58,409 bases of DNA from Bacteroidota bacterium (GTDB lineage: Bacteria > Bacteroidota > Bacteroidia > Chitinophagales > Chitinophagaceae). A program made the position numbers and the translations under genes. The notes below the pieces were generated by a model. That model was given only the letters and a program-made list of their open reading frames with translations. It did not search any database and was not told the origin of the DNA. Every line of letters starts with the position of its first letter. The stretch's first letter is position 1. The stretch lies in the NCBI GenBank assembly GCA_947461125.1, contig CANHHX010000006.1, forward strand, positions 1 through 58,409, given 5' to 3'. Of this stretch, positions 43,732 through 52,503 are shown one piece after another.

Positions 43732-45297
43732 TTATTTGAGTTCAACAATCATTTCTATTTCTACCGAAATATTATTAGGTAATGCTGCCACACCAAGAGC
43801 AGATCTTGCATGCTTTCCTCTTTCTCCAAAAATTTCAACCATTAAATTAGAAAATCCATTCATCACCTGAGGTTGCTGCGTAAAATTGGGCTCCGAGTTT
43901 ACAAGGCCTAATACTTTTACAATGCGTTTTACTTTATTTAAATCACCGATATAGGCTTTTAAAGTAGAGATCATTGAAATGCCTGTGAGTCTTGCTGCTA
44001 GTTGGCCTTCTTCGATGGTTACATCTTTACCTAAATGACCAAACATTTGACCACCGCCTGGTTTATCTGGTCCATGACCCGATAAATATACCAGGTTACC
44101 TACCTGCACTTGTTTTACATAATTGGCAATAGGAGGTACAACAGGAATTAATTGAATGTTTAATTGTTTGATGCGTTCTTCGGGATTAACTTCCATGGGG
44201 TCGTTACTAAATACCAAACAAACCGGACCACTTACCGCCATGTCCTGATTGGTGTTGGTTAATTTTCCGGTGATGTCATCAAAAGAAAATATTTGCACTT
44301 TATCTTCGGTTTGACTCGCTACAAAAACAAAATTTCCATTGGGTGAAAAACTAAAATTTCGTGGCCTCTGCGCTACTGGCTGATGGTACATTTTGGTAAG
44401 CTTGCCATCGGCTTCAATTTTAAATACCGTTAACTGCTCACTGCTTACGCGGTTGGTGGTAATAAGCCATTTACCACTAGGTGAAATATGAATATCGCCA
44501 CTTCCTTTTGTAGCAGTTGTTTTTGCAGTATCTGCTGTAATGGTTTGTATTTTTTCTAGTGCATTAGCACGTATTGAAAACACGTCAACAGTGCCCGATA
44601 ACTCATTGATTAAATAACCGTGCGTACCACTATTATTAAAAACAAAATGCCTTGGACCGTTGCCGGGTGTGATGGATACAGTGGTGTACTTTTCATCGAG
44701 TAAACCATCTGCATAAATTTTATGCATGTAAATTTTATCGGCACCTAAATCTGTTACCAATAACTGATTATGATCAGGTGTTAACACAACATTGTGTGCA
44801 TGCGAAGCTTCTTGTCTTGCTTTATGAATGCTTGATCCGCTGTAATTTATTTCTTGTGCAATTGGGAGCAGTGCTCCATTATCTAAGGTTTTAAAAACAC
44901 TAACACTACCAGAGGTATAATTAGCCGTATACACGGTTTTACTTTCGGGCCTAGATACAATAAAGCAAGGGGCTGCACCTTTGATAGGCTCCTGATTTAG
45001 TTTTTGAAATTGATTGCTTGCATCTAATTGATAAGCACTTACAAAAGAAGCGTCTTTGCCGCCTTCCGTTACAGCATACATTGATTTTCCATTATTTGCT
45101 AATGTCAAATAAGAAGCATTGGCATTTTCTTTTGTATACAACAACTTAGGCTTCCCGGTAACTGCATTAACGGCATATACTTCAATACCAGGGTTTCCTT
45201 TTTTAGTATAGGAACCCACAATGAGTTGGTGCTGGGCAGTATCAGGCGCGAAAAAATGGAGGATATTACTAACAAGTAGTGTAGCAATCATGTTCAT
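43732..45297 (-). CDS. exported lactonase-RidA fusion protein
   Basis: 521 residues. After a hydrophobic start (ATLLVSNILHFFAP), residues about 20-360 form a seven-bladed propeller of the YbhE/6-phosphogluconolactonase type (LIVGSYTKKGNPGIEVY, SHAHNVVLTPD, GNGPRHFVF, PRNFSFSPNG). Residues about 375-521 are a RidA domain with LVYLSGHGPDKPGGG, the key arginine in GKHARSALGVAALP and VEIEMIVEL. Both halves look intact, so it could hydrolyse a lactone and an imine in one protein. It is the first gene of the leftward five-gene group, divergent from the amidohydrolase (131-nt gap). Confidence 0.88.
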   Translation of the reverse strand: MNMIATLLVSNILHFFAPDTAQHQLIVGSYTKKGNPGIEVYAVNAVTGKPKLLYTKENANASYLTLANNGKSMYAVTEGGKDASFVSAYQLDASNQFQKLNQEPIKGAAPCFIVSRPESKTVYTANYTSGSVSVFKTLDNGALLPIAQEINYSGSSIHKARQEASHAHNVVLTPDHNQLLVTDLGADKIYMHKIYADGLLDEKYTTVSITPGNGPRHFVFNNSGTHGYLINELSGTVDVFSIRANALEKIQTITADTAKTTATKGSGDIHISPSGKWLITTNRVSSEQLTVFKIEADGKLTKMYHQPVAQRPRNFSFSPNGNFVFVASQTEDKVQIFSFDDITGKLTNTNQDMAVSGPVCLVFSNDPMEVNPEERIKQLNIQLIPVVPPIANYVKQVQVGNLVYLSGHGPDKPGGGQMFGHLGKDVTIEEGQLAARLTGISMISTLKAYIGDLNKVKRIVKVLGLVNSEPNFTQQPQVMNGFSNLMVEIFGERGKHARSALGVAALPNNISVEIEMIVELK

Positions 45298-45428
45298 GGC
45301 AATCGGTTATAATTTGAATGAGAAATTAATCAAATAATGTCAAAAAAGGATTTCTATTCACCTATAATTTATGCACTTTCCTCGTTTTTTTATAAATTAC
45401 ATACAATCCTCAATTAAACTTTCAATGT

Positions 45429-46679
45429 ATGAATAAGAACTTACTCATAATTACCTTGTTTGTGGCCCTATCGCTTCAGTTAAAAGCTCAGACACCTGCT
45501 AGTTTTGATGTACTTGTTAAGGGTGGTCATGTAATTGATCCAAAAAACGGCATTGATGCTGTAATGGACATTGCCATTAAAGCGGGTAAAATTTTTAAAG
45601 TTGGAAAAAACTTGCCAGCGTCTGATGCCAAGCAAGTAGTGGATGCTACTGGATTAAAAGTAGTACCAGGTATTATTGATATGCATGCGCACGTTTTTGC
45701 AGGTACGCAGCCGGATCATTATTTAAGTGATGGGTTAAGTGCGCTCATGCCAGATGGTTATACCTTTAGAGTAGGTGTTACCACGGTGGTAGATTGTGGT
45801 GGTGCCGGTTGGAGAAACTTTTCGACGTTTAAAAAAAATGTAATTGATATTTCACAAACAAGGGTATTGTCTTTTTTAAACATTGTAGGTGAGGGGATGC
45901 GCGGTGGGAATTACGAGCAGGACATTGCAGATATGAATCCAAAACTTGCAGCAAACACCGCTAAACAGTACAAAGATTATATCGTAGGTTTTAAACTAGC
46001 GCATTTTAATGGTGCCGATTGGACGCCTACAACGCGCGCCGTAGAAGCGGGCAAACTCGCTGAACTACCTGTTATTATTGACTTTGGCGGCTCTCAACCT
46101 AATTTATCAATTCAAGAATTATTTTTTAAGCACCTTCGACCAGGTGATATTTATACCCATACCTATGCAGCATTAAATGGCGCTAGAGAAGAAATTGTAG
46201 ACGCCAATAACACCTTAAAACCTTTTGTGTTAGAAGCACAAAAAAGAGGTATCATTTTTGATGTTGGTTATGGCGGAGCTAGTTTTAATTACACGCAAGC
46301 GATACCTGCATTAAAAGCAGGATTGTTTCCTAGTACTATTAGTACCGATTTGCATACCGGTAGCATGAATAGTTCTATGAAGGATCAAATCAGTGTAATG
46401 TCTAAATTTATGAATTTAGGCATGCCTCTTTTTGAAGTGATTAAAGCTAGTACATGGAAGCCTGCACAAGTTATTAATAGAACCAATCTTGGTCATTTAA
46501 CAGAAGGTGCAGAAGCAGACATCGCTATTTTAAATATCAGAAAAGGGAACTTTGGTTTCTACGATAAAACAGGTTACAAAGTAAATGGCACCGAAAAATT
46601 TGAATGCGAGCTCACTATCAAAGGTGGCAAGGTTGTGTACGATTTAAATGGTTTGGCAAATCCTATTTACGTAAAGTAG
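45429..46679 (+). CDS. exported amidohydrolase/deacetylase (EF_0837-like)
   Basis: 416 residues with a signal peptide (KNLLIITLFVALSLQLKAQ). Metal ligands are in PGIIDMHAHVF (near residue 85). FKLAHFNGADW holds the lysine usually carbamylated, and YTHTYAALNG and STDLHTG give histidine and aspartate. It belongs to the dihydroorotase-like branch often found beside SelA-related PLP enzymes. It would remove an acyl group from an N-acylated substrate before the PLP step. It is divergent from the lactonase-RidA gene, so both may use one control region. Its stop overlaps the convergent gene by 17 nt. Confidence 0.87.
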   Translation: MNKNLLIITLFVALSLQLKAQTPASFDVLVKGGHVIDPKNGIDAVMDIAIKAGKIFKVGKNLPASDAKQVVDATGLKVVPGIIDMHAHVFAGTQPDHYLSDGLSALMPDGYTFRVGVTTVVDCGGAGWRNFSTFKKNVIDISQTRVLSFLNIVGEGMRGGNYEQDIADMNPKLAANTAKQYKDYIVGFKLAHFNGADWTPTTRAVEAGKLAELPVIIDFGGSQPNLSIQELFFKHLRPGDIYTHTYAALNGAREEIVDANNTLKPFVLEAQKRGIIFDVGYGGASFNYTQAIPALKAGLFPSTISTDLHTGSMNSSMKDQISVMSKFMNLGMPLFEVIKASTWKPAQVINRTNLGHLTEGAEADIAILNIRKGNFGFYDKTGYKVNGTEKFECELTIKGGKVVYDLNGLANPIYVK

Positions 46680-48450
46680 CCGCTGCATTTAATTTGGCTT
46701 CGGCCTCTTTTTGTAACTGCATTTCTTTTCTTTTTAAGAGGCGTAGCCTTTGGCGTACAATGGTTACAGAGGTTTTGGAGATGGAGTCGGAGTGATTGCC
46801 AAAATTTTGTCTGATATAGGTAAGTATACTTGCAATATCTCTATCCGGTAGTTGCGAAAATTTAGGCATCGCTCCATGAAATGGTTGACCGTTAATTTTA
46901 ATGGGCCCTTCAAGTCCTTTTAGTAAAACACCAATGAGGGTATCCTTGTTGCCATTCACCCAATCGGTTTTTGCAATCGTTGGAAACCTAATACCATCCC
47001 CTTGTCCATTTTGTTGATGACAAACGCGGCAGTTTATTTGGTAGAGTTTTTCGCCACCAAGTACCACTTTATCTTTTTCTAAATTATCTTTTATAATGTC
47101 TGGATTTTTTACATTGGTTCTGTTTTCTCTAGCTTTCATTTGCGCTAGATTTTTTTCAGAAAAAGATTCTTTATTTCCTTTGTATTGAATTTTCCAAATC
47201 TTTCCTTTTTTAGAATCGGAAATATACAATGAACCATCGGGCCCTTGTGCAAGTCCCATTGGGCGGTGCTTACTATCACTGGTATTTACAAGTGTATCTG
47301 TCCCCGTAAATCCATCTGCAAATACTTCCCATTTTTGAGTCTTACCATTTACAAATGGAACAAAGGCTACAATGTAACCTGCTTGCGGATAGGGTGCACG
47401 AATGGTAGATCCATGAAACGCAATAAACGCACCATTTTTATAGCGCGCAGGAAACTGATCGCCGGTATAAAATAGTAAATCGTTAGGTGCATAGTGTCCC
47501 GGAAAACCTACAATGGGTGTTTCAATACTCTTATCTGTGTTTTCTAGTTTGCCATCGCCACCATACTCTGGGTTCACCATAACCTTGCCCTTCATTTGAT
47601 CAAAATAATAATAAGGCCAACCTGCATTGGCACCTGGCTTTAATTTATAAAACGCTTCGGAAGGTAAAACAGCGCTCTGCCATTCGTTGTAAAATTGTGG
47701 CCAGCTACTAGAAAGTCCATCTCTGCCGTGGCCTACACAATACAAAGTGCTATCCTGATTGTTCCATGTCATGGCAACAAGGCTTCGTAAACCTGTTGCA
47801 ACTTTTATACCATCGGTGGTTCTAAATTGATTGAGTTTGTTTTCATCAAACATCCAAACGCCTGCATTAGAATCTAAAATAGGGCAGGGCTTCATGCCTG
47901 GTGAACCTGGCAATCTATTTTCTTCTTGGCAAGCATCGGAAGGAGCTCCAAAAGGAACAAAAATATGCCCCTTGCCATCAAAGGCTAGTGGCTTACCATC
48001 ATGCTCGCGTGGTTGTCCGCTGTCAATTACAATAAACTCTGCCTTACTAGAAGGCACCATTTCACCCTGCTTTAATTTATAACGGTACACCAGCATTTCT
48101 GAACTGGTATAGAGGTATCCATTATGAATGCGCATACCAGTAGCGTAAGCCCCTTCGCTTGCGATGGGTCCAAAATTTTTAATGATATCGGCGCGGCCAT
48201 CATTGTTTTCGTCTCTTAAAACATAGTTCATGCCGCCCTCAATGGGCTTATTGGCTTTTACATAAATATCTCCATTGTTATTGACCGCTAAATGCCTAGC
48301 CCTACCCGGCAAACTATCTACCACCACAACGGCTTCAAAACCATCAGGTAAAAACAAGCCCCCATTTTTTTCGCGTAAGCAACTTGTAAAAACCATTGCT
48401 ATTAAGCAAACAGCCATTACATAGCGGGGTTGTAGTTGGGTTAGCGCCAT
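46663..48450 (-). CDS. sorbosone dehydrogenase-like/cytochrome c lipoprotein
   Basis: 595 residues with a lipobox (VFTSC). Residues about 30-430 form a beta-propeller of the soluble glucose/sorbosone dehydrogenase type (RARHLAVNNNGDIYV, DSKHRPMGLAQGPDGSLYIS). A cytochrome c domain follows with CRVCHQQNGQGDG (haem near residue 475) and the methionine ligand probably in GAMPKFS. The last 35 residues are a charged helical tail (RQRLRLLKRKEMQLQKEAEA). It probably oxidises a sugar or aldehyde in the periplasm with PQQ and passes electrons to its haem. TATATTTA (48471-48464, leftward) may be its -7 element. Confidence 0.88.
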   Translation of the reverse strand: MALTQLQPRYVMAVCLIAMVFTSCLREKNGGLFLPDGFEAVVVVDSLPGRARHLAVNNNGDIYVKANKPIEGGMNYVLRDENNDGRADIIKNFGPIASEGAYATGMRIHNGYLYTSSEMLVYRYKLKQGEMVPSSKAEFIVIDSGQPREHDGKPLAFDGKGHIFVPFGAPSDACQEENRLPGSPGMKPCPILDSNAGVWMFDENKLNQFRTTDGIKVATGLRSLVAMTWNNQDSTLYCVGHGRDGLSSSWPQFYNEWQSAVLPSEAFYKLKPGANAGWPYYYFDQMKGKVMVNPEYGGDGKLENTDKSIETPIVGFPGHYAPNDLLFYTGDQFPARYKNGAFIAFHGSTIRAPYPQAGYIVAFVPFVNGKTQKWEVFADGFTGTDTLVNTSDSKHRPMGLAQGPDGSLYISDSKKGKIWKIQYKGNKESFSEKNLAQMKARENRTNVKNPDIIKDNLEKDKVVLGGEKLYQINCRVCHQQNGQGDGIRFPTIAKTDWVNGNKDTLIGVLLKGLEGPIKINGQPFHGAMPKFSQLPDRDIASILTYIRQNFGNHSDSISKTSVTIVRQRLRLLKRKEMQLQKEAEAKLNAAATLRK

Positions 48451-48500
48451 AGAATTGTTTGACTAAATATAGCAATTTTCAATAAAAAAATAAGGACTAC

Positions 48501-48537
48501 TTAAAAAAAACAAAGGCCGCCCGTAGGGCGGCCTTTG
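48501..48537 (-). terminator. strong intrinsic terminator of the TonB-receptor operon
   Basis: CAAAGGCCGCCC (48511-48522) and GGGCGGCCTTTG (48526-48537) form a perfect 12-bp stem with the loop GTA. On the left lies TTAAAAAAAA (48501-48510), which in the leftward transcript is a run of eight U after the stem. It lies 28 nt past the stop of the outer-membrane barrel gene. GC-rich stem and U-tract make this the clearest terminator in the window. Confidence 0.92.
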
Positions 48538-48565
48538 TAAAACACTAAAATTTTCTCGAACCCCT

Positions 48566-49171
48566 CTATTTTTTAGAAGACTTCAAAGTATATCCCACAG
48601 ATAAACTAATCACGTTGTTTTTCCAGCTAGTAGCACTAGGCGCGATATCTGTTAAGCTCACTAAACTGTTAGCGCTTACAAAAATGCCAGATTTAGTTTG
48701 GTAGCCTACTAAAAAATTTAAGCCAAGATCTGTTCTTGTAAAATTCTTGTCTTTACCAAATTCAAAATCATAATTTTCGGTAGGGTCATCGTGTGCGTCT
48801 AATTTTCCTGATAAGTTATAGCCAAGGTTTAAACCTGTTCCAGCAAACAATCCTTTTTTACTAGTAACCACAACATTTAATGGAATATCAATAGCTGTAA
48901 ATTTGTATTTATCGCCATGTCCATCATGCGCTACACTTACACCCTTTGTTCCAAGGTTCAAACCTGTTTGAAATGAAAACTTTTTATTCATTGGAACATT
49001 CAGTACGGATCCAATATGAAAGCCAGATAAGGTTTGTCCGTCGTCGGTAATATCTGCATCATTAGATTTTACACTAGCCGCATTGTAACCTGCTTTTACT
49101 CCAAAACTAACTTGTGCAAATGTTGCACTAGAAATTAAAATACTCAATAAAAAAATAATACTCTTTTTCAT
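48566..49171 (-). CDS. outer-membrane beta-barrel protein (PorT-like)
   Basis: 201 residues with a signal peptide (KSIIFLLSILISSATFAQ). The rest is a set of alternating strands typical of eight-stranded outer-membrane barrels: VSFGVKAGYNAASV, FSFQTGLNLGTKGV, IPLNVVVTSKKGLFAGTGLNL, and a C-terminal strand ending VISLSVGYTLK. A function beyond the barrel fold cannot be assigned. It is the last gene of the TonB-receptor operon, 11 nt after the lipoprotein gene, and is followed by the strong terminator. Confidence 0.82.
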   Translation of the reverse strand: MKKSIIFLLSILISSATFAQVSFGVKAGYNAASVKSNDADITDDGQTLSGFHIGSVLNVPMNKKFSFQTGLNLGTKGVSVAHDGHGDKYKFTAIDIPLNVVVTSKKGLFAGTGLNLGYNLSGKLDAHDDPTENYDFEFGKDKNFTRTDLGLNFLVGYQTKSGIFVSANSLVSLTDIAPSATSWKNNVISLSVGYTLKSSKK

Positions 49172-49182
49172 GGTTTTGTTTT

Positions 49183-49731
49183 TTACTTAATTGTGATTGG
49201 TAAATTTAATTGAATGTCACTATGACCTACGTTAGGGCCGTCGTTAGGGCCTTTTAAAGCCGTTTTGTGCATGAGTTTAAATAATATGCTTCCAGTACCT
49301 GCACTTGATGTTTGCCAAGTACTTAAAAATCCAATAGGGTACCCGTTTTTATCCTTGTCTGTTTTTTGAATCGTTACAGATACACCTGAAGGAATAAAAT
49401 AAAATTCGTGTGAAGTTGCTTGCATTAAAACTGTGGCACTTACGTCTTTAACAACACCATTTGCAATATTGTAAATTTTTACAGTTACATTGTATTGCTT
49501 ATTGCTATTGATTTTAATAGTGTCAATTCGGGAAGGAGGATTGCCGCCATCACCATCCGGGTCTTCCATAATAAAGCTTGTAGTAGCGCCGCCCGTTTCT
49601 GCAAATACGAGTTCTATTTTATTAATGGCTTCGTGCTCATTTTCGTCATTGGGGTTGCTTACATTTTTGGAGCAACCAGCCAATAGGATTATGAACGCAG
49701 CGCATATGGCACCTAGTTTTATTTGTTTCAT
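49183..49731 (-). CDS. lipoprotein partner of the TonB-dependent receptor
   Basis: 182 residues with a lipobox (FIILLAGC, C20). The mature protein looks like a single beta-sandwich, with an acidic turn MEDPDGDGGNPPS that could bind calcium or another cation and a C-terminal SDIQLNLPITIK strand. I do not recognise the family. Its ATG overlaps the stop of the receptor gene, implying strong coupling. A surface-exposed or periplasmic accessory to the receptor is likely. No SusD features are present: it is too short and lacks TPR helices. Confidence 0.75.
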   Translation of the reverse strand: MKQIKLGAICAAFIILLAGCSKNVSNPNDENEHEAINKIELVFAETGGATTSFIMEDPDGDGGNPPSRIDTIKINSNKQYNVTVKIYNIANGVVKDVSATVLMQATSHEFYFIPSGVSVTIQKTDKDKNGYPIGFLSTWQTSSAGTGSILFKLMHKTALKGPNDGPNVGHSDIQLNLPITIK

Positions 49732-52028
49732 AATTTTAATTTAATTCTGAGGTTAATAGATCTACCTGGTTCGTCATTAAAATACCTAAACCTGTTCATG
49801 TAGTCTCGATAGGTTTGATTGAGTAAATTAACAACTGTTAATCCTACACTGAATTGCTTTTTTCCAACTGCTACATCGCTACTAAAATCAAGGTTTAGAA
49901 GGCTGTATGCATTTGGTGGTGGAATATAATCGGCAATACTTGTGGGGATTCTAGTTTGTTGCATGATGTGCATGTAGCGTAATTCAATAGCAGCGTTTTG
50001 TAGTAGCTTATTGGCAAAAGAATATGTGATATCCCCTTCAATTCTGTTGGAAGGCATTTGAATGATCCATTCTTTGGTATCGCTATTTTTTGCCCATAAA
50101 AGTGCCGTTTTTGCACCTGCCATAAAAGAGCGGTTTAATATTTTGTGCACACTAAAATCGATTCCTCTTAAAACAGCGTTACTTTGAACATACCTGAAAG
50201 TTGGATAGGCGCCTCTTAGTGTTAATGTGGCGGGAACGGATGGTATTAGGTTAATAAAATCAGTAATGATATTATTGTAGACACTAAAATCAAACTGCCA
50301 GCTACTATCGGATTGATATTTTAACTGCGTAGAAAAGTTTAGGGCTTTTTCGCTTCTAAGATTTGCATTACCAATTTCAAAACTTGATGTGCCGTGGTGT
50401 AAACCATTTACATAGAGTTCATTTACTTGCGGTGCCCTCCATGCGTATGCACCATTAATAAGCCATTTAAAATTTGGCGTTATTTTATAGGTAGCGCCGA
50501 GGGTTCCAGAAGCATTGCCCCATGTACGGTTGGCAGCAGTAATACTATCCGATTTATTACGGTAGGTTCTTAAGTGTCTATAATCAAATCTAGCACCTGC
50601 GTCAAACATCCAATTTTTTACGTTGTAATTATGAATGCTATATATAGCAATATTTTTTGTGCGAAAATTTGGAATAAAAAAACGACTACCTGCCCAAATG
50701 TTTTCTTGCAGCATACCCACTATGCCAATATTGCTACTTATTTTTTTTGTAGGCGCAGTTTCAAAATTAACATCAGCCATGGTGGTTGAAATATCTAAAT
50801 CCAATTCTGGTCGATTGGAGAGCATTGCCCGGTCAAACTCTTTTCGTAGGTTCTTTTGGTAAGACACTAAAAGATTGACTTTATTGTTATTGGGCAAATA
50901 AAATTGCGATTTAGATTTTACCGTGTAGTGTTGTACATTTTGTTTGGGCCTTCCAATAGCATAACTAAAAGCATCAATATTTTGGGTAGGCTTACTTGCA
51001 GTAATGGCATTTTGTAAATCACTTAAATTGCCTACATGCGACCCAATAAAAATGCCCAGATCTGTATTAAAACTACTTACAAATAACTCGGTGTTGTATT
51101 TTTCTTTTCTAAGTCCTACTGCGCCAGAATAATTAAACTCTTGCAATCCAGTGTTGTGCAGCCAGTAGTTTGGTGTTCTGGCATTACCTCCTTTTTTATA
51201 AGTAGCCTGTAATCGGTAGCTTAATTCAGGAAATTTAACCGGTGATGATTCGATCATCCCATTCACAACATATTGTCTGTTGTTGGAGAAATAACCGGTA
51301 TTAAATTCGGCATTTGTTTGGGCTTGTTTGGGTAACGCTTTTGGTTCAATTAATACGGCGCCTGCTATTGCATCATTGCCATATTTTAAAGCGCCTGCAC
51401 CTTTAATAATTGTAAATTTTTCGGCGATAAATGGGTCAATTTCAGGTGCATGATCGCTGCCCCATTGTTGACTTTCAAGCCTAACACCATTATTAATGAG
51501 CAGTACGCGCTGGCTATGAAGCCCATGAATCACTGGTTTAAATATGGTGCTTCCTGTTTGTAAAACAGTAACGCCATTAGCGCGGCTCAATACTTCACCC
51601 AAACTTTGTCCTCTTGTTGCATCTACCACTTTACTACTAAGTACCTCTTTAATTGAATTCACATTGAGGTCTCTTTTGGCGTTTACACTCACATTTTCAA
51701 GTTCATTAATGGCGTGTGGTAATTTAAAATTCTGAATGATATTTTTTTGGATGGTCAATTTGTATTTGATACTATCACAGCTCATGTGGTTTACCACAAT
51801 GGTATAACTGCCTTTACACAAATTATAAAAATGGTAATGGCCTTCTATATCTGTAATAAATTTGATGCCTAGCTCTTTAATTTCAACCACCGCTTTTTCA
51901 AGTGGAGCGTTGTTAGATGCATCCATAACAACACCCGAAAGCACCAAATCACATTTTTGGGCATTCGCTTGAAACATTGTTAGGCATGTCATTATGCACA
52001 ATGACACAATACATTTGATACAATTCAA
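49728..52028 (-). CDS. TonB-dependent outer-membrane receptor
   Basis: 766 residues if translation begins at TTG 52028, which preserves the signal peptide; GTG 52007 and ATG 51992 are alternatives. A carboxypeptidase-like regulatory domain (LSGVVMDASNNAPLEKAVVEI) spans about 28-105. The plug has SLGEVLSRANGVTVL, IHGLHSQRVLLINNGVR, GSDHAPEIDPF and IKGAGALKYGNDAIAG. A 22-strand barrel follows and ends in RSINLRIKLKL. The plug wording resembles receptors for metal or metal chelates more than SusC sugar receptors, and the neighbours lack SusD; the substrate remains uncertain. Confidence 0.92.
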   Translation of the reverse strand: MNCIKCIVSLCIMTCLTMFQANAQKCDLVLSGVVMDASNNAPLEKAVVEIKELGIKFITDIEGHYHFYNLCKGSYTIVVNHMSCDSIKYKLTIQKNIIQNFKLPHAINELENVSVNAKRDLNVNSIKEVLSSKVVDATRGQSLGEVLSRANGVTVLQTGSTIFKPVIHGLHSQRVLLINNGVRLESQQWGSDHAPEIDPFIAEKFTIIKGAGALKYGNDAIAGAVLIEPKALPKQAQTNAEFNTGYFSNNRQYVVNGMIESSPVKFPELSYRLQATYKKGGNARTPNYWLHNTGLQEFNYSGAVGLRKEKYNTELFVSSFNTDLGIFIGSHVGNLSDLQNAITASKPTQNIDAFSYAIGRPKQNVQHYTVKSKSQFYLPNNNKVNLLVSYQKNLRKEFDRAMLSNRPELDLDISTTMADVNFETAPTKKISSNIGIVGMLQENIWAGSRFFIPNFRTKNIAIYSIHNYNVKNWMFDAGARFDYRHLRTYRNKSDSITAANRTWGNASGTLGATYKITPNFKWLINGAYAWRAPQVNELYVNGLHHGTSSFEIGNANLRSEKALNFSTQLKYQSDSSWQFDFSVYNNIITDFINLIPSVPATLTLRGAYPTFRYVQSNAVLRGIDFSVHKILNRSFMAGAKTALLWAKNSDTKEWIIQMPSNRIEGDITYSFANKLLQNAAIELRYMHIMQQTRIPTSIADYIPPPNAYSLLNLDFSSDVAVGKKQFSVGLTVVNLLNQTYRDYMNRFRYFNDEPGRSINLRIKLKL

Positions 52029-52079
52029 AATAATAAATTGAGGACTTTAAATAGAAAATTTAAAAATTGCTAGTATAAA

Positions 52080-52421
52080 TTAGCAATGAGGTGGGCCACG
52101 CGATTCTCTCGTAATGAAAGAACTATAAATTTGCGTTTCTTGGTACGTATCGTTTTGTGCTCTTGCTACAATTTGAGATGGGATGTCAATGGTAAAATTG
52201 TAATTGACAAATGGGGTAGTAGCAACCTGAAAATCAAAGGTGCAATGTAGTTGTGCTTTTTCAACCTGCTCGATGGGCGCTTTAATATGAACATCACATT
52301 TGGTAGGATCAGCGTGCTCCGCTACAAAATCGTGAATGGTTTTTTGCGGCGTAATACTAAACGCAAAAACAACCAGCATAGCCAGGGCTAAAAGTTGTTT
52401 TATGGTTTGTTTAAATCGCAT
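52080..52421 (-). CDS. small exported Cys/His-containing protein upstream of TonB receptor
   Basis: 113 residues with a hydrophobic N-terminal signal (LLALAMLVVFAFSITPQ). The mature part has HDFVAEHADPTKCDVH, a second cysteine in QLHCTFDFQV, and a C-terminal tail SRGPPHC. Three Cys-His or His-Cys pairs in so short a protein suggest metal contact. Similar small proteins occur before TonB receptors in Bacteroidota. It lies 51 nt upstream of the receptor gene, probably as first gene of the operon. Confidence 0.72.
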   Translation of the reverse strand: MRFKQTIKQLLALAMLVVFAFSITPQKTIHDFVAEHADPTKCDVHIKAPIEQVEKAQLHCTFDFQVATTPFVNYNFTIDIPSQIVARAQNDTYQETQIYSSFITRESRGPPHC

Positions 52422-52425
52422 AGTA

Positions 52426-52433
52426 TAAAGGTA
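52426..52433 (-). promoter_or_regulatory. -7-like element TACCTTTA before the TonB operon
   Basis: Read leftward, TACCTTTA is followed by TACT and the ATG of the 113-residue gene. The stretch TACCTTTATAC is identical to the one directly before the SRAP gene. If it is the -7 element, the mRNA would be leaderless. No -33 box with normal spacing is obvious. Confidence 0.3.
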
Positions 52434-52503
52434 CTTATTTTGGTGCTAAAAAATTTGTAAAAGCATTGTAGTTTGCATATAAAATTGATTAATATTGACT
52501 TAA

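Noticed and set aside
49183-49731. SusD-like lipoprotein paired with the TonB receptor
   Set aside because: It is only 182 residues and lacks the helical TPR architecture of SusD.
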